Shown: positions 33,792-42,741 of the stretch, one piece after another | Layout: every line of letters begins with the position of its first letter | Position numbering within the stretch: position 1 is the stretch's first letter | Origin: JAEZPW01 sp035629075 | GTDB taxonomy: Bacteria > Acidobacteriota > Terriglobia > Terriglobales > Acidobacteriaceae | NCBI GenBank assembly: GCA_035629075.1 | Contig: DASPIK010000068.1 | Span: 1-64,000, forward strand | Length of the DNA stretch: 64,000 bases | Reading direction: 5' to 3' | Translations under genes and position numbers: made by a program | Notes under the pieces: model-generated | What the model saw: the letters and a program-made list of their open reading frames with translations, nothing else | Database searches by the model: none | Told to the model about the DNA's origin: nothing

Positions 33792-34228
33792 GGCAGTCGG
33801 ACCGGACGGTCGCCGCTGCGGTCGCGAACGCTGGCGTAAGCCAGGCTGCGTGATCGTCGGGGAGGAAAGTCCGAACTCCGCAGAGCAGTGTGCCGGGTAA
33901 CGCCCGGGGGGCTTGCCTCAAGGCAAGTCAACGGAAAGTGCCACAGAAAACATACCGCCGGACGTCGGGCGCAAGCCCACGGACGGTAAGGGTGAAAAGG
34001 TGCGGTAAGAGCGCACCGCCCGTCCAGCAATGGGCGGGGCAGGGTAAACCCCACGCGGAGCAAGACCAAATAGGGGCGGAACGCGGCTTCGGTCGCGTGC
34101 GCGCTGGCTCGGTACGTCACAACGCCCGGGTAGGTCGCTTGAGCCGCACAGTAATGTGCGGCCTAGAGGAATGACCGTCACGCCTGCGCAAGCAGGCGTA
34201 CAAAATTCGGCTTACAGGTCCGGCTGCC
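33792..34228 (+). ncRNA. rnpB: RNase P RNA, bacterial type A
   Basis: Catalytic RNA of ribonuclease P, which matures the 5' ends of tRNAs. About 437 nt. The ends pair as helix P1: GGCAGTCGGACC at 33792 with GGTCCGGCTGCC ending at 34228. Conserved elements appear in order: GAGGAAAGTCC (33862-33872, CR-I), CACAGAAAACATACCGCC (about 33941-33958), GGTAAGGGTGAAAAGGTG, AGACCAAATAG, the universally conserved TAGAGGAATGACCGTC (CR-V), and TTCGGCTTACAGG before the 3' end. A TATAAT box precedes it. The T-rich run at about 34241-34252 may contribute to termination. It is flanked by genes on either strand and is a single transcription unit. Confidence 0.97.
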
Positions 34229-34400
34229 AATAGCTTTCATCGCGTTTTGTTTTGAGAGGGCTAGTCCAACAGGGTGAAGGAAGGGGCGCCCTCTGGTCTG
34301 TCCGGATCCCGGGTCATCCCGGCCCGGCGGCAGTGCTCAAAATTCGCTTCTGTGACCATGGTCACGGCAGGAACTAACTAAATAACTGTATAAAAGACCT

Positions 34401-34790
34401 GTGCAACTCCGGCATAAACACGTCTCGATCGGCATGCTGGCGATTCTCGTCTTGCTGCCGCTCTTGTCGTTATCGGCGGTTTGCCCGCCCGAGTCTGCCG
34501 ACAAAAAAATGAACTGCCCGCCCGGTTGTCCGATGATGGTCACGAATGCCGGCGAACTTCGGGTGACTCAAATAAGGGCGGATCACTCCGGGGCGTGCTG
34601 CACGATTGAAAGTTCTAAGCCGGTTCCGGAAAAAGCGGCAACGGTAGTTGTGCCGGTTGTCTCAATCGAACGGGCCACCACCTCGGTTGTAGCAGTGGCG
34701 ACAAGTCACGGCCACCCACGGCCAGTGACCGACAGTTCTCCACCGCCATTCGCCAACTCTCAAGCACAGCTCTGTACGTTCCTGATCTGA
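34401..34790 (+). CDS. Cysteine-rich exported small protein, leader of the metal efflux operon
   Basis: A 129-residue protein (GTG 34401; ATG 34434 is an alternative that would trim 11 residues). A hydrophobic signal segment (ILVLLPLLSLSA) is followed by a cysteine- and methionine-bearing region: CPPESADKKMNCPPGCPMM and, later, GACC. That composition suits periplasmic binding of soft metals such as Cu or Ag. The rest is low-complexity Val/Ala/Thr/Pro. It lies 80 bases before the TolC-like gene of the Cus-type operon, in the same direction, so a role as metal-binding accessory is inferred. I do not recognise a named family. Confidence 0.5.
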   Translation: MQLRHKHVSIGMLAILVLLPLLSLSAVCPPESADKKMNCPPGCPMMVTNAGELRVTQIRADHSGACCTIESSKPVPEKAATVVVPVVSIERATTSVVAVATSHGHPRPVTDSSPPPFANSQAQLCTFLI

Positions 34791-34870
34791 TCGCTCTTCT
34801 CGTGCTCTGACGTGCACAGGCTTCTTGTGCCTGTGCGTCGACGTCCACCCGCAACGAGAAGAGAAAGGTC

Positions 34871-36187
34871 ATGTTCCGAAAATCTATGTTGTTGTTGCTG
34901 CTCGCCGCGGCTACAGCCATGGCGCAGCAATCGCAGCCTACTGTGTCAGCGCCCTCGGCGTCCCAGGCGACACAGGTCCCTGCCAGCGCGCAGGTCCTGA
35001 CGCTTGAAGACGTCATCCGCGAGGTCCAGGCGCAGAACCCAGCGATCACGAGTGCGCAGAGAACTGTCGAAGCGCAGCGCCGCCGCGTAGTGCAGAGCGG
35101 TGCGTTGCCAGACCCAAGTGTTTCAGTCTCCTATATGGGTTCGGCCACGCCATTCAAGACGATGGCTGACGATCCTTCCAGCTACCGTGGCGTGAGCGCC
35201 ATGCAGATGATTCCGCTCGGCGGCAAGCGCGGCTTGCAGCGCGAAATGGCTTCGAAAGAGGTCAGTGCGAGTGAGGCCGATAGACTCGCCGTGAGCCGCC
35301 GTCTTACCGCGGACGCCAAAGCGGCCTTTTACGACTACTTTTATTACGACAAAGCCCTGCAAATCACGAACCGCAACAAAGCCCGCCTGGAGCAGATCGC
35401 CGACATTTCAGAGGCGCGCTACAAAGTCGGCAAGACGATGCAATCCGACGTGCTGCGCATGCACGTGGAAGTCACGATGCTGGTGCAGCGGGCGATCACG
35501 CTCGAACAGCAGCGCGAAACAGCAGCCGCAAGGCTAAACACGTTGATGGGCCGCGCCCCCGACGCTCCGCTGCCCCCTGCAGCCGAATTTCGGAAAGAGC
35601 CGCTGCCCTCAATGGCCGCGCTCACCACGGTTGCGGAGGCGAACGATCCGATGCTCCAGAAAGAACAGAGCATGATCGAGCGCAACAAGGTGGCTGTGGC
35701 CATGGCGCGGAAAGAGTACATTCCCGATCTTTCCGTCGGCTACATGTATCAGCAGCGAACCATGATGCCTGATATGTATGGCATGCAGTTCCAGGTCAAC
35801 ATACCCGTCTTCTACAAGTCGAAACAGCGCGAGGCCGTCGAGGCCGCGAAGCTGGATCTGCTTTCGTCGGAAAAGAGCCGAGAGTCGCGGAAGCTCGAAC
35901 TGCAATACGAGCTGAAACAAATGCACGCTATGGCCGCGAACGCCGACAAGATGCTCGATCTGTACGACAAGGCAATCATCCCGCAGGCGCAGTTGGCGCT
36001 CGCATCGGCACAGTCTTCGTACAGTGTAGGCACCTCCGACTTCCTCACGGTGCTCGCCAACTTTTCGACGATTCACGGATACCAGATCGACTACTACCGG
36101 CAGCTCGCTGATTACGAAACAGCCCTCGCGCGTATCGAGGCAATCACCGGAGACCTCAACCAGGTCAGCATGGAGGCAAGGCAATGA
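34871..36187 (+). CDS. TolC family outer membrane efflux protein, CusC/CzcC-like
   Basis: Outer-membrane channel of the tripartite RND system, 438 residues. Residues 1-18 are a signal peptide (MLLLLLAAATAMAQQ region). The two OEP repeats follow, with long coiled-coil helices: ILTLEDVIREVQAQNP-type start (VLTLEDVIREVQAQNPAI), then alternating heptad stretches, and the second repeat near 235-430. The N-terminal Cys of lipoprotein members is absent, so it is anchored only by its barrel. AAAGG precedes ATG 34871. The stop overlaps the next start by four bases (ATGA), indicating translational coupling with the adaptor gene. Confidence 0.9.
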   Translation: MFRKSMLLLLLAAATAMAQQSQPTVSAPSASQATQVPASAQVLTLEDVIREVQAQNPAITSAQRTVEAQRRRVVQSGALPDPSVSVSYMGSATPFKTMADDPSSYRGVSAMQMIPLGGKRGLQREMASKEVSASEADRLAVSRRLTADAKAAFYDYFYYDKALQITNRNKARLEQIADISEARYKVGKTMQSDVLRMHVEVTMLVQRAITLEQQRETAAARLNTLMGRAPDAPLPPAAEFRKEPLPSMAALTTVAEANDPMLQKEQSMIERNKVAVAMARKEYIPDLSVGYMYQQRTMMPDMYGMQFQVNIPVFYKSKQREAVEAAKLDLLSSEKSRESRKLELQYELKQMHAMAANADKMLDLYDKAIIPQAQLALASAQSSYSVGTSDFLTVLANFSTIHGYQIDYYRQLADYETALARIEAITGDLNQVSMEARQ

Positions 36188-37515
36188 AGGGACACACACA
36201 AACTATCCTCCGCGCGGCTGCGGTGATCACAGTTGTGGCCGCAGCGGCCCTGCTGCTCTTCGGACGCGGACTACTGAAGTCCGGCGCGCAGCCTGCCCAT
36301 GAAGATCACTCGGCGCACGCTGCTTCAGGCGAACCGAGCGGCCGCAAGGTCCTCTACTGGTATGACCCGATGCACCCGAACTACAAGTCGGAGAAGGCGG
36401 GAATCGCGCCCGATTGCGGCATGGACCTGGTCCCAATGTATGAGGGACAGGGCGGCGTGGAAAACGGCATGATCAAAGTCACGCCTGAGCGTCAACGCAT
36501 ACTCGGGATCCGCACGGCGCAAGTGGAGGAGAAAGTCATCTCGCGCACTTTGCGCACCTCAGGCCAGGTTGTGCCAGACGAAACGCGTACGGCGCACGTC
36601 CACGTGAAGACGCCTGGGTGGATCGAAAACGTCTACGTGGATTTCGTCGGACAGATGGTGAAAAAGGGCCAGCCGCTGTTCACTATCTACAGCCCCGATC
36701 TGGTCGCAACGCAGGAAGAGTACCTGATAGCGAAACGCGGGCAGCAGGAGCTTGGTAGCTCGTCTTATAGAGATGTGGCGCACAACTCTCAGGCGCTGCT
36801 GGAATCCGCGCGCGAACGTTTGCGCCTGTGGGACCTGAGTGAAGCGCAGATTCGACAACTCGACGAAACGGGCAAGGTGAATCGCACGATTACGGTCTAC
36901 TCACCTGTGACCGGGTATGTTACGGATCGAAAGGCATTCCCGCACATTTCGGTGACGGGGGATTCCGACATCTACACGCTGACCGATCTCTCTCGAGTGT
37001 GGGTTACGGCAGACGTCTATGAGTCAGAACTGCCTTACGTGAAAGTGGGCCAGCCAGCGACGATCAAGCTGAGCTATGTTCCCGGAAAGACATTCAAGGG
37101 GCGTGTCACCTACAACTACCCGATGCTCGACCCCCAGACGCACACGGCCAAGGTGCGCATCGACGTGCCGAACAACGGCCTGGTGCTCAAGCCCAATATG
37201 TTTGCCGACGTGGAACTCCAGATCACGTACGGCAAGCACATGGTCGTACCCGAAGGCGCTGTGCTGAACAGCGGCACCATGCAGACCGTCTTTGTCGTTC
37301 ACGAGGACGGCAAGTTTGAGCCGCGTGAGGTCACCGTTGGTCCGACCGTGGATGGGCAGACGATCATCGAGTTCGGCCTTGAGAAGGGGGAAACGGTCGT
37401 TAGTAGCGGCAACTTCCTGCTCGACTCCGAAAGCCGAATGAAGTTCGCCTCGGGCGGCAGTGGCAACGAACAAAGTGCGCCGGCGTCGCAACCGGCCACG
37501 GGACATCAGCACTGA
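36184..37515 (+). CDS. RND efflux adaptor, CusB-like with heavy-metal-binding domain
   Basis: Periplasmic adaptor joining the RND pump to the outer channel, 443 residues. Residues about 10-28 form the membrane or signal segment. Then a His-rich stretch and a heavy-metal-binding domain at about 57-87, WYDPMHPNYKSEKAGIAPDC followed by GMDLVPMY; this is the YxCPMHP...CGM domain with the first Cys replaced by Asp. The HlyD-like core follows: lipoyl/barrel with VHVKTPGWIENVYVDFVGQM, a coiled-coil hairpin near 180-230, and the beta-barrel around 280-360. The last residues (ATGHQH) are His-rich, another possible metal site. It overlaps the channel gene by four bases and is 11 bases before the pump gene. 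Confidence 0.92.
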   Translation: MKGHTQTILRAAAVITVVAAAALLLFGRGLLKSGAQPAHEDHSAHAASGEPSGRKVLYWYDPMHPNYKSEKAGIAPDCGMDLVPMYEGQGGVENGMIKVTPERQRILGIRTAQVEEKVISRTLRTSGQVVPDETRTAHVHVKTPGWIENVYVDFVGQMVKKGQPLFTIYSPDLVATQEEYLIAKRGQQELGSSSYRDVAHNSQALLESARERLRLWDLSEAQIRQLDETGKVNRTITVYSPVTGYVTDRKAFPHISVTGDSDIYTLTDLSRVWVTADVYESELPYVKVGQPATIKLSYVPGKTFKGRVTYNYPMLDPQTHTAKVRIDVPNNGLVLKPNMFADVELQITYGKHMVVPEGAVLNSGTMQTVFVVHEDGKFEPREVTVGPTVDGQTIIEFGLEKGETVVSSGNFLLDSESRMKFASGGSGNEQSAPASQPATGHQH

Positions 37516-37526
37516 GGAGCGCTGTC

Positions 37527-40500
37527 ATGATCAACAGAATCATTGAATTCAGCGCCAATCACAAATACATGGTGCTGATGCTAGTCGCGGTGGCGACCGT
37601 ATTCGGTTGGCACTCGATGCAGAACACGAAGCTGGATGCGATCCCCGACTTGAGCGATACACAGGTGATCGTGTATGCGAAGTGGGATCGCAGTCCCGAC
37701 ATCATCGAAGATCAGGTCACATATCCGATCACGTCGGCGCTGCTCGGCATGCCGAAGGTGAAGGACATCCGGGGGTTCTCGGATTTCGGATTCTCGTATA
37801 TCTACATCGTCTTTGAGGAAGGCACGGACATCTACTGGGCGCGCTCGCGCACGCTCGAATACCTGAACTCCGTGACGCCGCGGCTTCCAAAAGGGGTGAA
37901 CGTAGAACTCGCGAAGGACGCAACGGCCGTGGGCTGGGTTTACCAGTACGCGCTGGTCGACGAGTCCGGCCAGTACAGCCTGGAGCAGATGCGGAGTTAC
38001 CAGGACTGGTATCTGCGTTACGCGTTGCAGGCCGTGCCGGGCGTGGCGGAAGTCGTGCCGGTCGGCGGCTTTGTGCGCGAGTACCAGGTCAACATCGATC
38101 CGAACCGCCTGCTCGCCTACAAGATCCCCATCAACATGGTGGCCGAGGCGATTCAGAAGTCGAACAACGAAGTCGGCGCGCGCCTGGTCGAGTTCTCGGG
38201 CCGAGAATACATGGTGCGCGGCAAGGGATATATCAAGTCGCTGGACGACATCCGCAACGTGGTGGTGATGACGAACCCGCAGTCGGGTACCCCCGTGCGC
38301 GTGAAGGACGTTGCGAATGTGACGTTCGGTCCTGAAATGCGGCGCGGTGTTGCCGACCTCGATGGACAGGGCGAAGTGGTCGGCGGCGTGGTCATTATGC
38401 GCTTCGGTGAGAACGCACAGAAAGTGATCGAGCGGGTCAAGGCGAAGATCACCGAGGTTCAGCCGAGTCTGCCGAAGGGACTAAAACTTGTTCCGACCTA
38501 CGACCGCTCGGACCTGATCGACCGATCTATCGACAACCTGAAGCACACGCTGATTGAAGAACTGATCATCGTCAGCTTGGTGATCCTGATTTTCCTGTGG
38601 CACTTCCCGAGTGCCGCAATCCCGATCATTACCATCCCGATCACGGTCGTGCTTGCGTTTATCCCGATGCAGATGTCGGGCATGACGGCGAACATCATGT
38701 CGCTGGGCGGTATCGCTGTTGCGATCGGCGCGATGGTAGACGCAGCGGTCGTCGTTGTCGAGCAGACGCACAAGAAGCTAGAGCACTGGGAAGCCGAAGG
38801 CCGCAAAGGGGATTACAAAGAGGTGATCATCTCGGCCGTGAAGGAAGTGGGAGGGCCGAGCTTCTTTGCCTTGCTTGTCATCGCCGTGTCGTTCCTTCCG
38901 GTGTTTGCACTTGAAGCTCAGGAAGGTCGCCTCTTCAAGCCGCTGGCGTTCACGAAAAACTTTGCCATGGCCATTGCGGCTGTGCTGGCCATCACGCTCG
39001 ACCCGGCCATGAGACTCCTGTTCACACACGTAAAGGAGTACAACTTCCGGCCGCGCTTGCTGTCGCGCATCACGAATTCGCTGCTCGTGGGCAAGATTCA
39101 CAGCGAAGAAAAGCACCCCATCAGCCGTCCGTTGATGAAACTGTACCAACCGGTTGTGGAGTGGGTGCTCGAGTACCGCTGGTTCACGATTGCGGCCGCA
39201 GTGCTGCTGATGGTCGCCACAATCCCGGTATACCAAAAACTCGGCTCCGAGTTCATGCCTCCTCTTGACGAAGGCACGCTGCTCTACATGCCGACCACGC
39301 TGCCAGGCGTTTCGGTCAGCGAAGCGACGCGGATTCTACAGGAACAGGACAAAGTGCTGAAGAGCTTCCCGGAAGTGGAACGGGTCTTCGGCAAGGCGGG
39401 GCGCGCGGAGAGTGCAACCGATCCGGCGCCGTATTCGATGATGGAAACGACGATTGTGCTGAAGCCGCACGACCAGTGGCTGAAGCGCAAGCGCTGGTAC
39501 TCCGACCACGCCCCCGAGTGGGCGCAGGGGATCTTTCGCCGCTTCTGGCCGGACCACAAAACAACGGAAGAATTGGTTTACGGCCCCGGCGGCCTGAACG
39601 AAGCACTCACCTTTCCTGGTGTGGCGAATGCCTGGACGATGCCGATCAAGGCGCGAATCGATATGCTCACGACAGGCATTCGTACACCCGTCGGGATCAA
39701 AGTTCTCGGCTCGGACCTGGGCGAGATCGAGCGCATCGGGCGCGACATCGAGCAGGCACTGAAAGATGTGCCGGGCACAACGACGGCATTTGCCGAACGC
39801 ACAACCGGCGGGTACTTTCTCGACTTCGACCTGAAACGCGACCAACTGGCGCGGTACGGACTGTCGGTCGATGACGCGCAGATGGTGCTGATGTCGGCTG
39901 TCGGGGGCGACCCGATCACGACCACGATCGAAGGACGCGAACGTTATCCCGTCAACGTCCGCTATCTCCGGGATTTTCGCAGCGACATCCAGACGCTGGA
40001 GCGCGTGCTCGTCACCACGCCTTCGGGCGCGCAGATTCCGCTGGGCCAGATCGCGACAATCGCGATGAGGACCGGGCCGGGCATGATCCGCGACGAGAAC
40101 GGACGGCTCAGCGGCTACGTTTACGTTGACGTATCCGGACGCGATGTTGGCAGCTATGTGGACGAGGCGCGCCGTGTGGTTGCGAGCAAGGTCAGCGTTC
40201 CGACCGGATATCAGCTTGTGTGGAGCGGACAGTTCGAGTCCATGCAACGGGTGAAAGAGCGGCTCAAGCTGGTATTGCCTATAACGCTGTTCATCGTCTT
40301 TCTGCTGCTCTATGCGAACACCGGATCGACCGTGAAGACCAGCATCATCCTGCTGGCGGTGCCATTCTCGGCTATCGGCGCAGTCTGGCTGATGTACTGG
40401 CTTGGATACAACATGAGTGTGGCGGTCTGGGTGGGATTGATCGCGCTGCTGGGTGTTGACGCCGAGACCGCGGTGTTCATGCTGCTGTATCTCGATCTCG

Positions 40501-40832
40501 CTTATAACGAGGCCCGTGACAAAGGCCGCCTGAACAGTTGGCACGACCTGCGCGAAGCCATCGTGCACGGCGCGGTGAAGCGGCTGCGGCCTAAAGTCAT
40601 GACCGTGGCCTGCATGCTGTTTGGCCTGCTGCCGATCATGTGGTCCACCGGAGCGGGCGCGGACGTGATGAAACGCATCGCGGCTCCCATGATCGGAGGC
40701 ATTTTGACCAGCTTCATCATGGAGTTGATCGTTTATCCCCCGATTTTCGCGATCTGGAAGTGGAACTGGGAAGTGAAACCGGCGCTCGCGCGCAAGGTGG
40801 ATTCCCGCGAACTCGTACATGCTGATTACTGA
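37527..40832 (+). CDS. Heavy-metal RND efflux pump, CusA-like
   Basis: Inner-membrane proton-driven pump of 1101 residues with the 12-helix, two-large-loop RND layout. It begins MINRIIEFSANHKYMVLMLV, typical of the HME subgroup. Transmembrane helix 4 reads GGIAVAIGAMVDAAVVVVEQ, whose GAMVDAA form with one Asp matches CusA-type (monovalent Cu/Ag) rather than the CzcA divalent signature, which has two acidic residues; the metal is therefore inferred as Cu+ or Ag+. The counterpart in helix 10 (NMSVAVWVGLIALLGVDAETAVFMLL) also fits CusA. Full length, no frameshift. It is the third gene of the operon, with GAGGAGCG 7 bases before ATG 37527. Confidence 0.95.
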   Translation: MINRIIEFSANHKYMVLMLVAVATVFGWHSMQNTKLDAIPDLSDTQVIVYAKWDRSPDIIEDQVTYPITSALLGMPKVKDIRGFSDFGFSYIYIVFEEGTDIYWARSRTLEYLNSVTPRLPKGVNVELAKDATAVGWVYQYALVDESGQYSLEQMRSYQDWYLRYALQAVPGVAEVVPVGGFVREYQVNIDPNRLLAYKIPINMVAEAIQKSNNEVGARLVEFSGREYMVRGKGYIKSLDDIRNVVVMTNPQSGTPVRVKDVANVTFGPEMRRGVADLDGQGEVVGGVVIMRFGENAQKVIERVKAKITEVQPSLPKGLKLVPTYDRSDLIDRSIDNLKHTLIEELIIVSLVILIFLWHFPSAAIPIITIPITVVLAFIPMQMSGMTANIMSLGGIAVAIGAMVDAAVVVVEQTHKKLEHWEAEGRKGDYKEVIISAVKEVGGPSFFALLVIAVSFLPVFALEAQEGRLFKPLAFTKNFAMAIAAVLAITLDPAMRLLFTHVKEYNFRPRLLSRITNSLLVGKIHSEEKHPISRPLMKLYQPVVEWVLEYRWFTIAAAVLLMVATIPVYQKLGSEFMPPLDEGTLLYMPTTLPGVSVSEATRILQEQDKVLKSFPEVERVFGKAGRAESATDPAPYSMMETTIVLKPHDQWLKRKRWYSDHAPEWAQGIFRRFWPDHKTTEELVYGPGGLNEALTFPGVANAWTMPIKARIDMLTTGIRTPVGIKVLGSDLGEIERIGRDIEQALKDVPGTTTAFAERTTGGYFLDFDLKRDQLARYGLSVDDAQMVLMSAVGGDPITTTIEGRERYPVNVRYLRDFRSDIQTLERVLVTTPSGAQIPLGQIATIAMRTGPGMIRDENGRLSGYVYVDVSGRDVGSYVDEARRVVASKVSVPTGYQLVWSGQFESMQRVKERLKLVLPITLFIVFLLLYANTGSTVKTSIILLAVPFSAIGAVWLMYWLGYNMSVAVWVGLIALLGVDAETAVFMLLYLDLAYNEARDKGRLNSWHDLREAIVHGAVKRLRPKVMTVACMLFGLLPIMWSTGAGADVMKRIAAPMIGGILTSFIMELIVYPPIFAIWKWNWEVKPALARKVDSRELVHADY

Positions 40833-40855
40833 AGAATTCAATAGGAGCTAATCAA

Positions 40856-41176
40856 ATGAAGAAGACTTCATCTTTCGTTCTCTCGCTTATGCTGGCCACG
40901 GGCATCTCGGCATTCGCTGCACAGACCACGGTTACCGGCGTTCTCACGGATGACATGTGCACGAAGAAGCACATGATGCCCGGCAAGACGAACGCCGATT
41001 GTGTCCGCGAATGCCTGAAGCACGGCGCAAAGTTAGTGCTCGTTTCCAAAGGGAAGGTGCTCGAGTTACGCGGAAGCGAAGAGTCCTTGAAGGAATTGGC
41101 GGGTAAGCGAGTGACGCTGACAGGCGAAGCGAAAGGGCAGGTATTCGTCGTGACCGGCGCAGCCGTAGCACAATGA
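40856..41176 (+). CDS. Small periplasmic protein at the end of the efflux operon
   Basis: A 106-residue exported protein. Residues 1-21 are a signal peptide (MKKTSSFVLSLMLATGISAFA). The mature part contains DDMCTKKHMMPGKTNADCVR, with two further residues of interest, Cys at ECLKHGAK and Met pairs, a Cys/Met/His cluster suited to copper or silver. The remainder is a small beta domain (VLVSKGKVLELRG, then AGKRVTLTGEAKGQVFVV) resembling the OB-type fold of exported acidobacterial proteins. AGGAG is seven bases before ATG 40856. It is 24 bases from the pump gene and very likely part of the operon. A CusF-like metallochaperone role is inferred, not shown. Confidence 0.65.
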   Translation: MKKTSSFVLSLMLATGISAFAAQTTVTGVLTDDMCTKKHMMPGKTNADCVRECLKHGAKLVLVSKGKVLELRGSEESLKELAGKRVTLTGEAKGQVFVVTGAAVAQ

Positions 41177-41193
41177 TCCTATGATAAGCAAAC

Positions 41194-41218
41194 AAGGGCC
41201 ACTCTTGGAGTGGCCCTT
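41194..41218. terminator. Bidirectional hairpin terminator
   Basis: AAGGGCCACTC-TTG-GAGTGGCCCTT, an 11-bp perfect stem between the convergent efflux operon (plus) and M23 peptidase gene (minus). The plus side lacks a T-run; the minus side reads CTTGTTTGCTT. Confidence 0.75.
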
Positions 41219-41288
41219 GGAGGAGCAAAATGCATATACGCTATGTATCAAGTTCGGCGCGACCACGAGATGCGGTCGAACGCGGTGT

Positions 41289-42623
41289 TTACATGCCGAA
41301 CCCGGGGATACGCCTTTTGATGTGATCCTGAATCCAGTGGGGATCCCAAAAGGCTTTCGGGTCGATCTGCACCCCGTCCAGTTGCATAGTGAAGTGGATG
41401 TGGTCCCCTCCGGCCATGCCCGTCATTCCGCTCAGGCCCATTGTCTGGCCGCGCTTTACCGTGTCGCCTTCCTTGACATGTATCTCGCTCAGATGGCCAT
41501 AGATGGTCTGCAGTCCATAGCCGTGGTCGACAACGATACAGTTTCCGTAAATGCCGAGCGGCGCTGCGAAAACAACGCGCCCATCGTTCGAAGCGAGAAC
41601 GCCCATGCGCTGCGTGCCGGCGAGATCGTAACCTGTGTGGACCTGCTCGTCGATCTGTTTACCCTGATACATGTACTTCCGCTGGTCCGCAAACGACGCT
41701 TCCGTTGAACCGGCCTGACGCAGGAAGGGTTGCGACCACAGGAACCGGTCGACCGTTTTTAGCCGAAGGTCGCTCAGCGTCTGATTGTTCTCCTTGCGCA
41801 TTTCGCTGTTGATCCGAATGAATCGCGTTACCAGGTCACCAGAACCGTTGGGATCAAGTTCGCCGACCACCTTCTGCATGAATCGATCATCGAGCTGTAA
41901 CGGGTGGATCGTGTAACGTGGCTGTTCCTTCTTCGGGAATTGCACAACGAGCGGCGTGGTCACCTCATTGCCCGCACCATTCGCCGCGTACAGAAGTGGC
42001 ATCGCGTCGGCGGGAGTGTTCCATGCAAACGCGAATAAAGAGAACATCCCGGGCTGCCCGTTGGGCATGGGCCATGCGCGGAAGGTCTGGTTTCCGACGC
42101 GAACGCCAGCATCCGTAAACTTCCCGCTGACCTGGAATCTTGTCACCTCCGCCATTCCGCGATACAGGTAGTGCGTTTCCGGGTCGGCACTGATGGTAGG
42201 AGGATTCGTGAAGACATTTAATTCCCGCTTCCACTCGGTACTCCTGTGCAGGAAGCCTTTGGCCGTCGCTTCGACTACGAGCTGCGCGGTGCCGTCCTTA
42301 AGCTGCGGCACGGTTTTTACCCCGGCGACAAAATTGTCCGTGAGGTCAGGTTGCGTCCCTGGGTTCGCCGTCCAGACGGGATACTTCTGGCCATGTTGGA
42401 AGAGGTACGCGGAAGCTTTCTCCAGACCATGCTTGGAGGCGATGTGGACGTTGATCCTTGTGGACTGGCCAATCGCGGCTGGCGCATCAACAACTTGAAT
42501 TGTCGGCTTAGGGGAGGTGGAGAACAGGTACACTACGCCGCCTACGGCGCCGATGATGAGCAAAAGCAGTGCGATCAGTTTTCTCACAATTCGCTGATCA
42601 TAGCGCCGCGACAGCACGGCCAA
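41289..42623 (-). CDS. M23 family metallopeptidase (LytM-like), membrane-anchored
   Basis: Probable periplasmic peptidoglycan endopeptidase, 444 residues. A membrane helix lies at about 15-33 (LIALLLLIIGAVGGVVYLF). Two beta-sandwich-like regions (about 40-230) precede the LytM domain at about 330-430. Zinc ligands are present: HTGYD gives His and Asp of the HxxxD motif and GGDHIHFTM gives the HxH motif; HLSEIHVKEGDTVKRGQ is the usual third strand. The enzyme is therefore probably active rather than an EnvC-like degenerate form. The start is doubtful: TTG 42623, or GTG 42587 just before the membrane helix; neither has a ribosome site. Confidence 0.88.
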   Translation of the reverse strand: MAVLSRRYDQRIVRKLIALLLLIIGAVGGVVYLFSTSPKPTIQVVDAPAAIGQSTRINVHIASKHGLEKASAYLFQHGQKYPVWTANPGTQPDLTDNFVAGVKTVPQLKDGTAQLVVEATAKGFLHRSTEWKRELNVFTNPPTISADPETHYLYRGMAEVTRFQVSGKFTDAGVRVGNQTFRAWPMPNGQPGMFSLFAFAWNTPADAMPLLYAANGAGNEVTTPLVVQFPKKEQPRYTIHPLQLDDRFMQKVVGELDPNGSGDLVTRFIRINSEMRKENNQTLSDLRLKTVDRFLWSQPFLRQAGSTEASFADQRKYMYQGKQIDEQVHTGYDLAGTQRMGVLASNDGRVVFAAPLGIYGNCIVVDHGYGLQTIYGHLSEIHVKEGDTVKRGQTMGLSGMTGMAGGDHIHFTMQLDGVQIDPKAFWDPHWIQDHIKRRIPGFGM

Positions 42624-42741
42624 GGTTAGGGATTGGACCGAGTATCCAAAAGGGAATTACTTAGGCGCGAGTATGTCGCTGTGCTTTCCCTTACGGATCG
42701 CCGAGTGTTCTCGGACGCTTGCTCGCAACAGCGCGACCAAG

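Noticed and set aside
33467..34120. 217-codon minus-strand frame across rnpB
   Set aside because: It runs antisense to a certain RNase P RNA, so the open frame is a by-product of GC-rich RNA sequence.
39336..40841. Long 501-codon open frame antisense to the CusA-like pump gene
   Set aside because: Composition is His/Arg/Gln-rich without any protein pattern; it mirrors the codon structure of a clear RND pump gene on the other strand.
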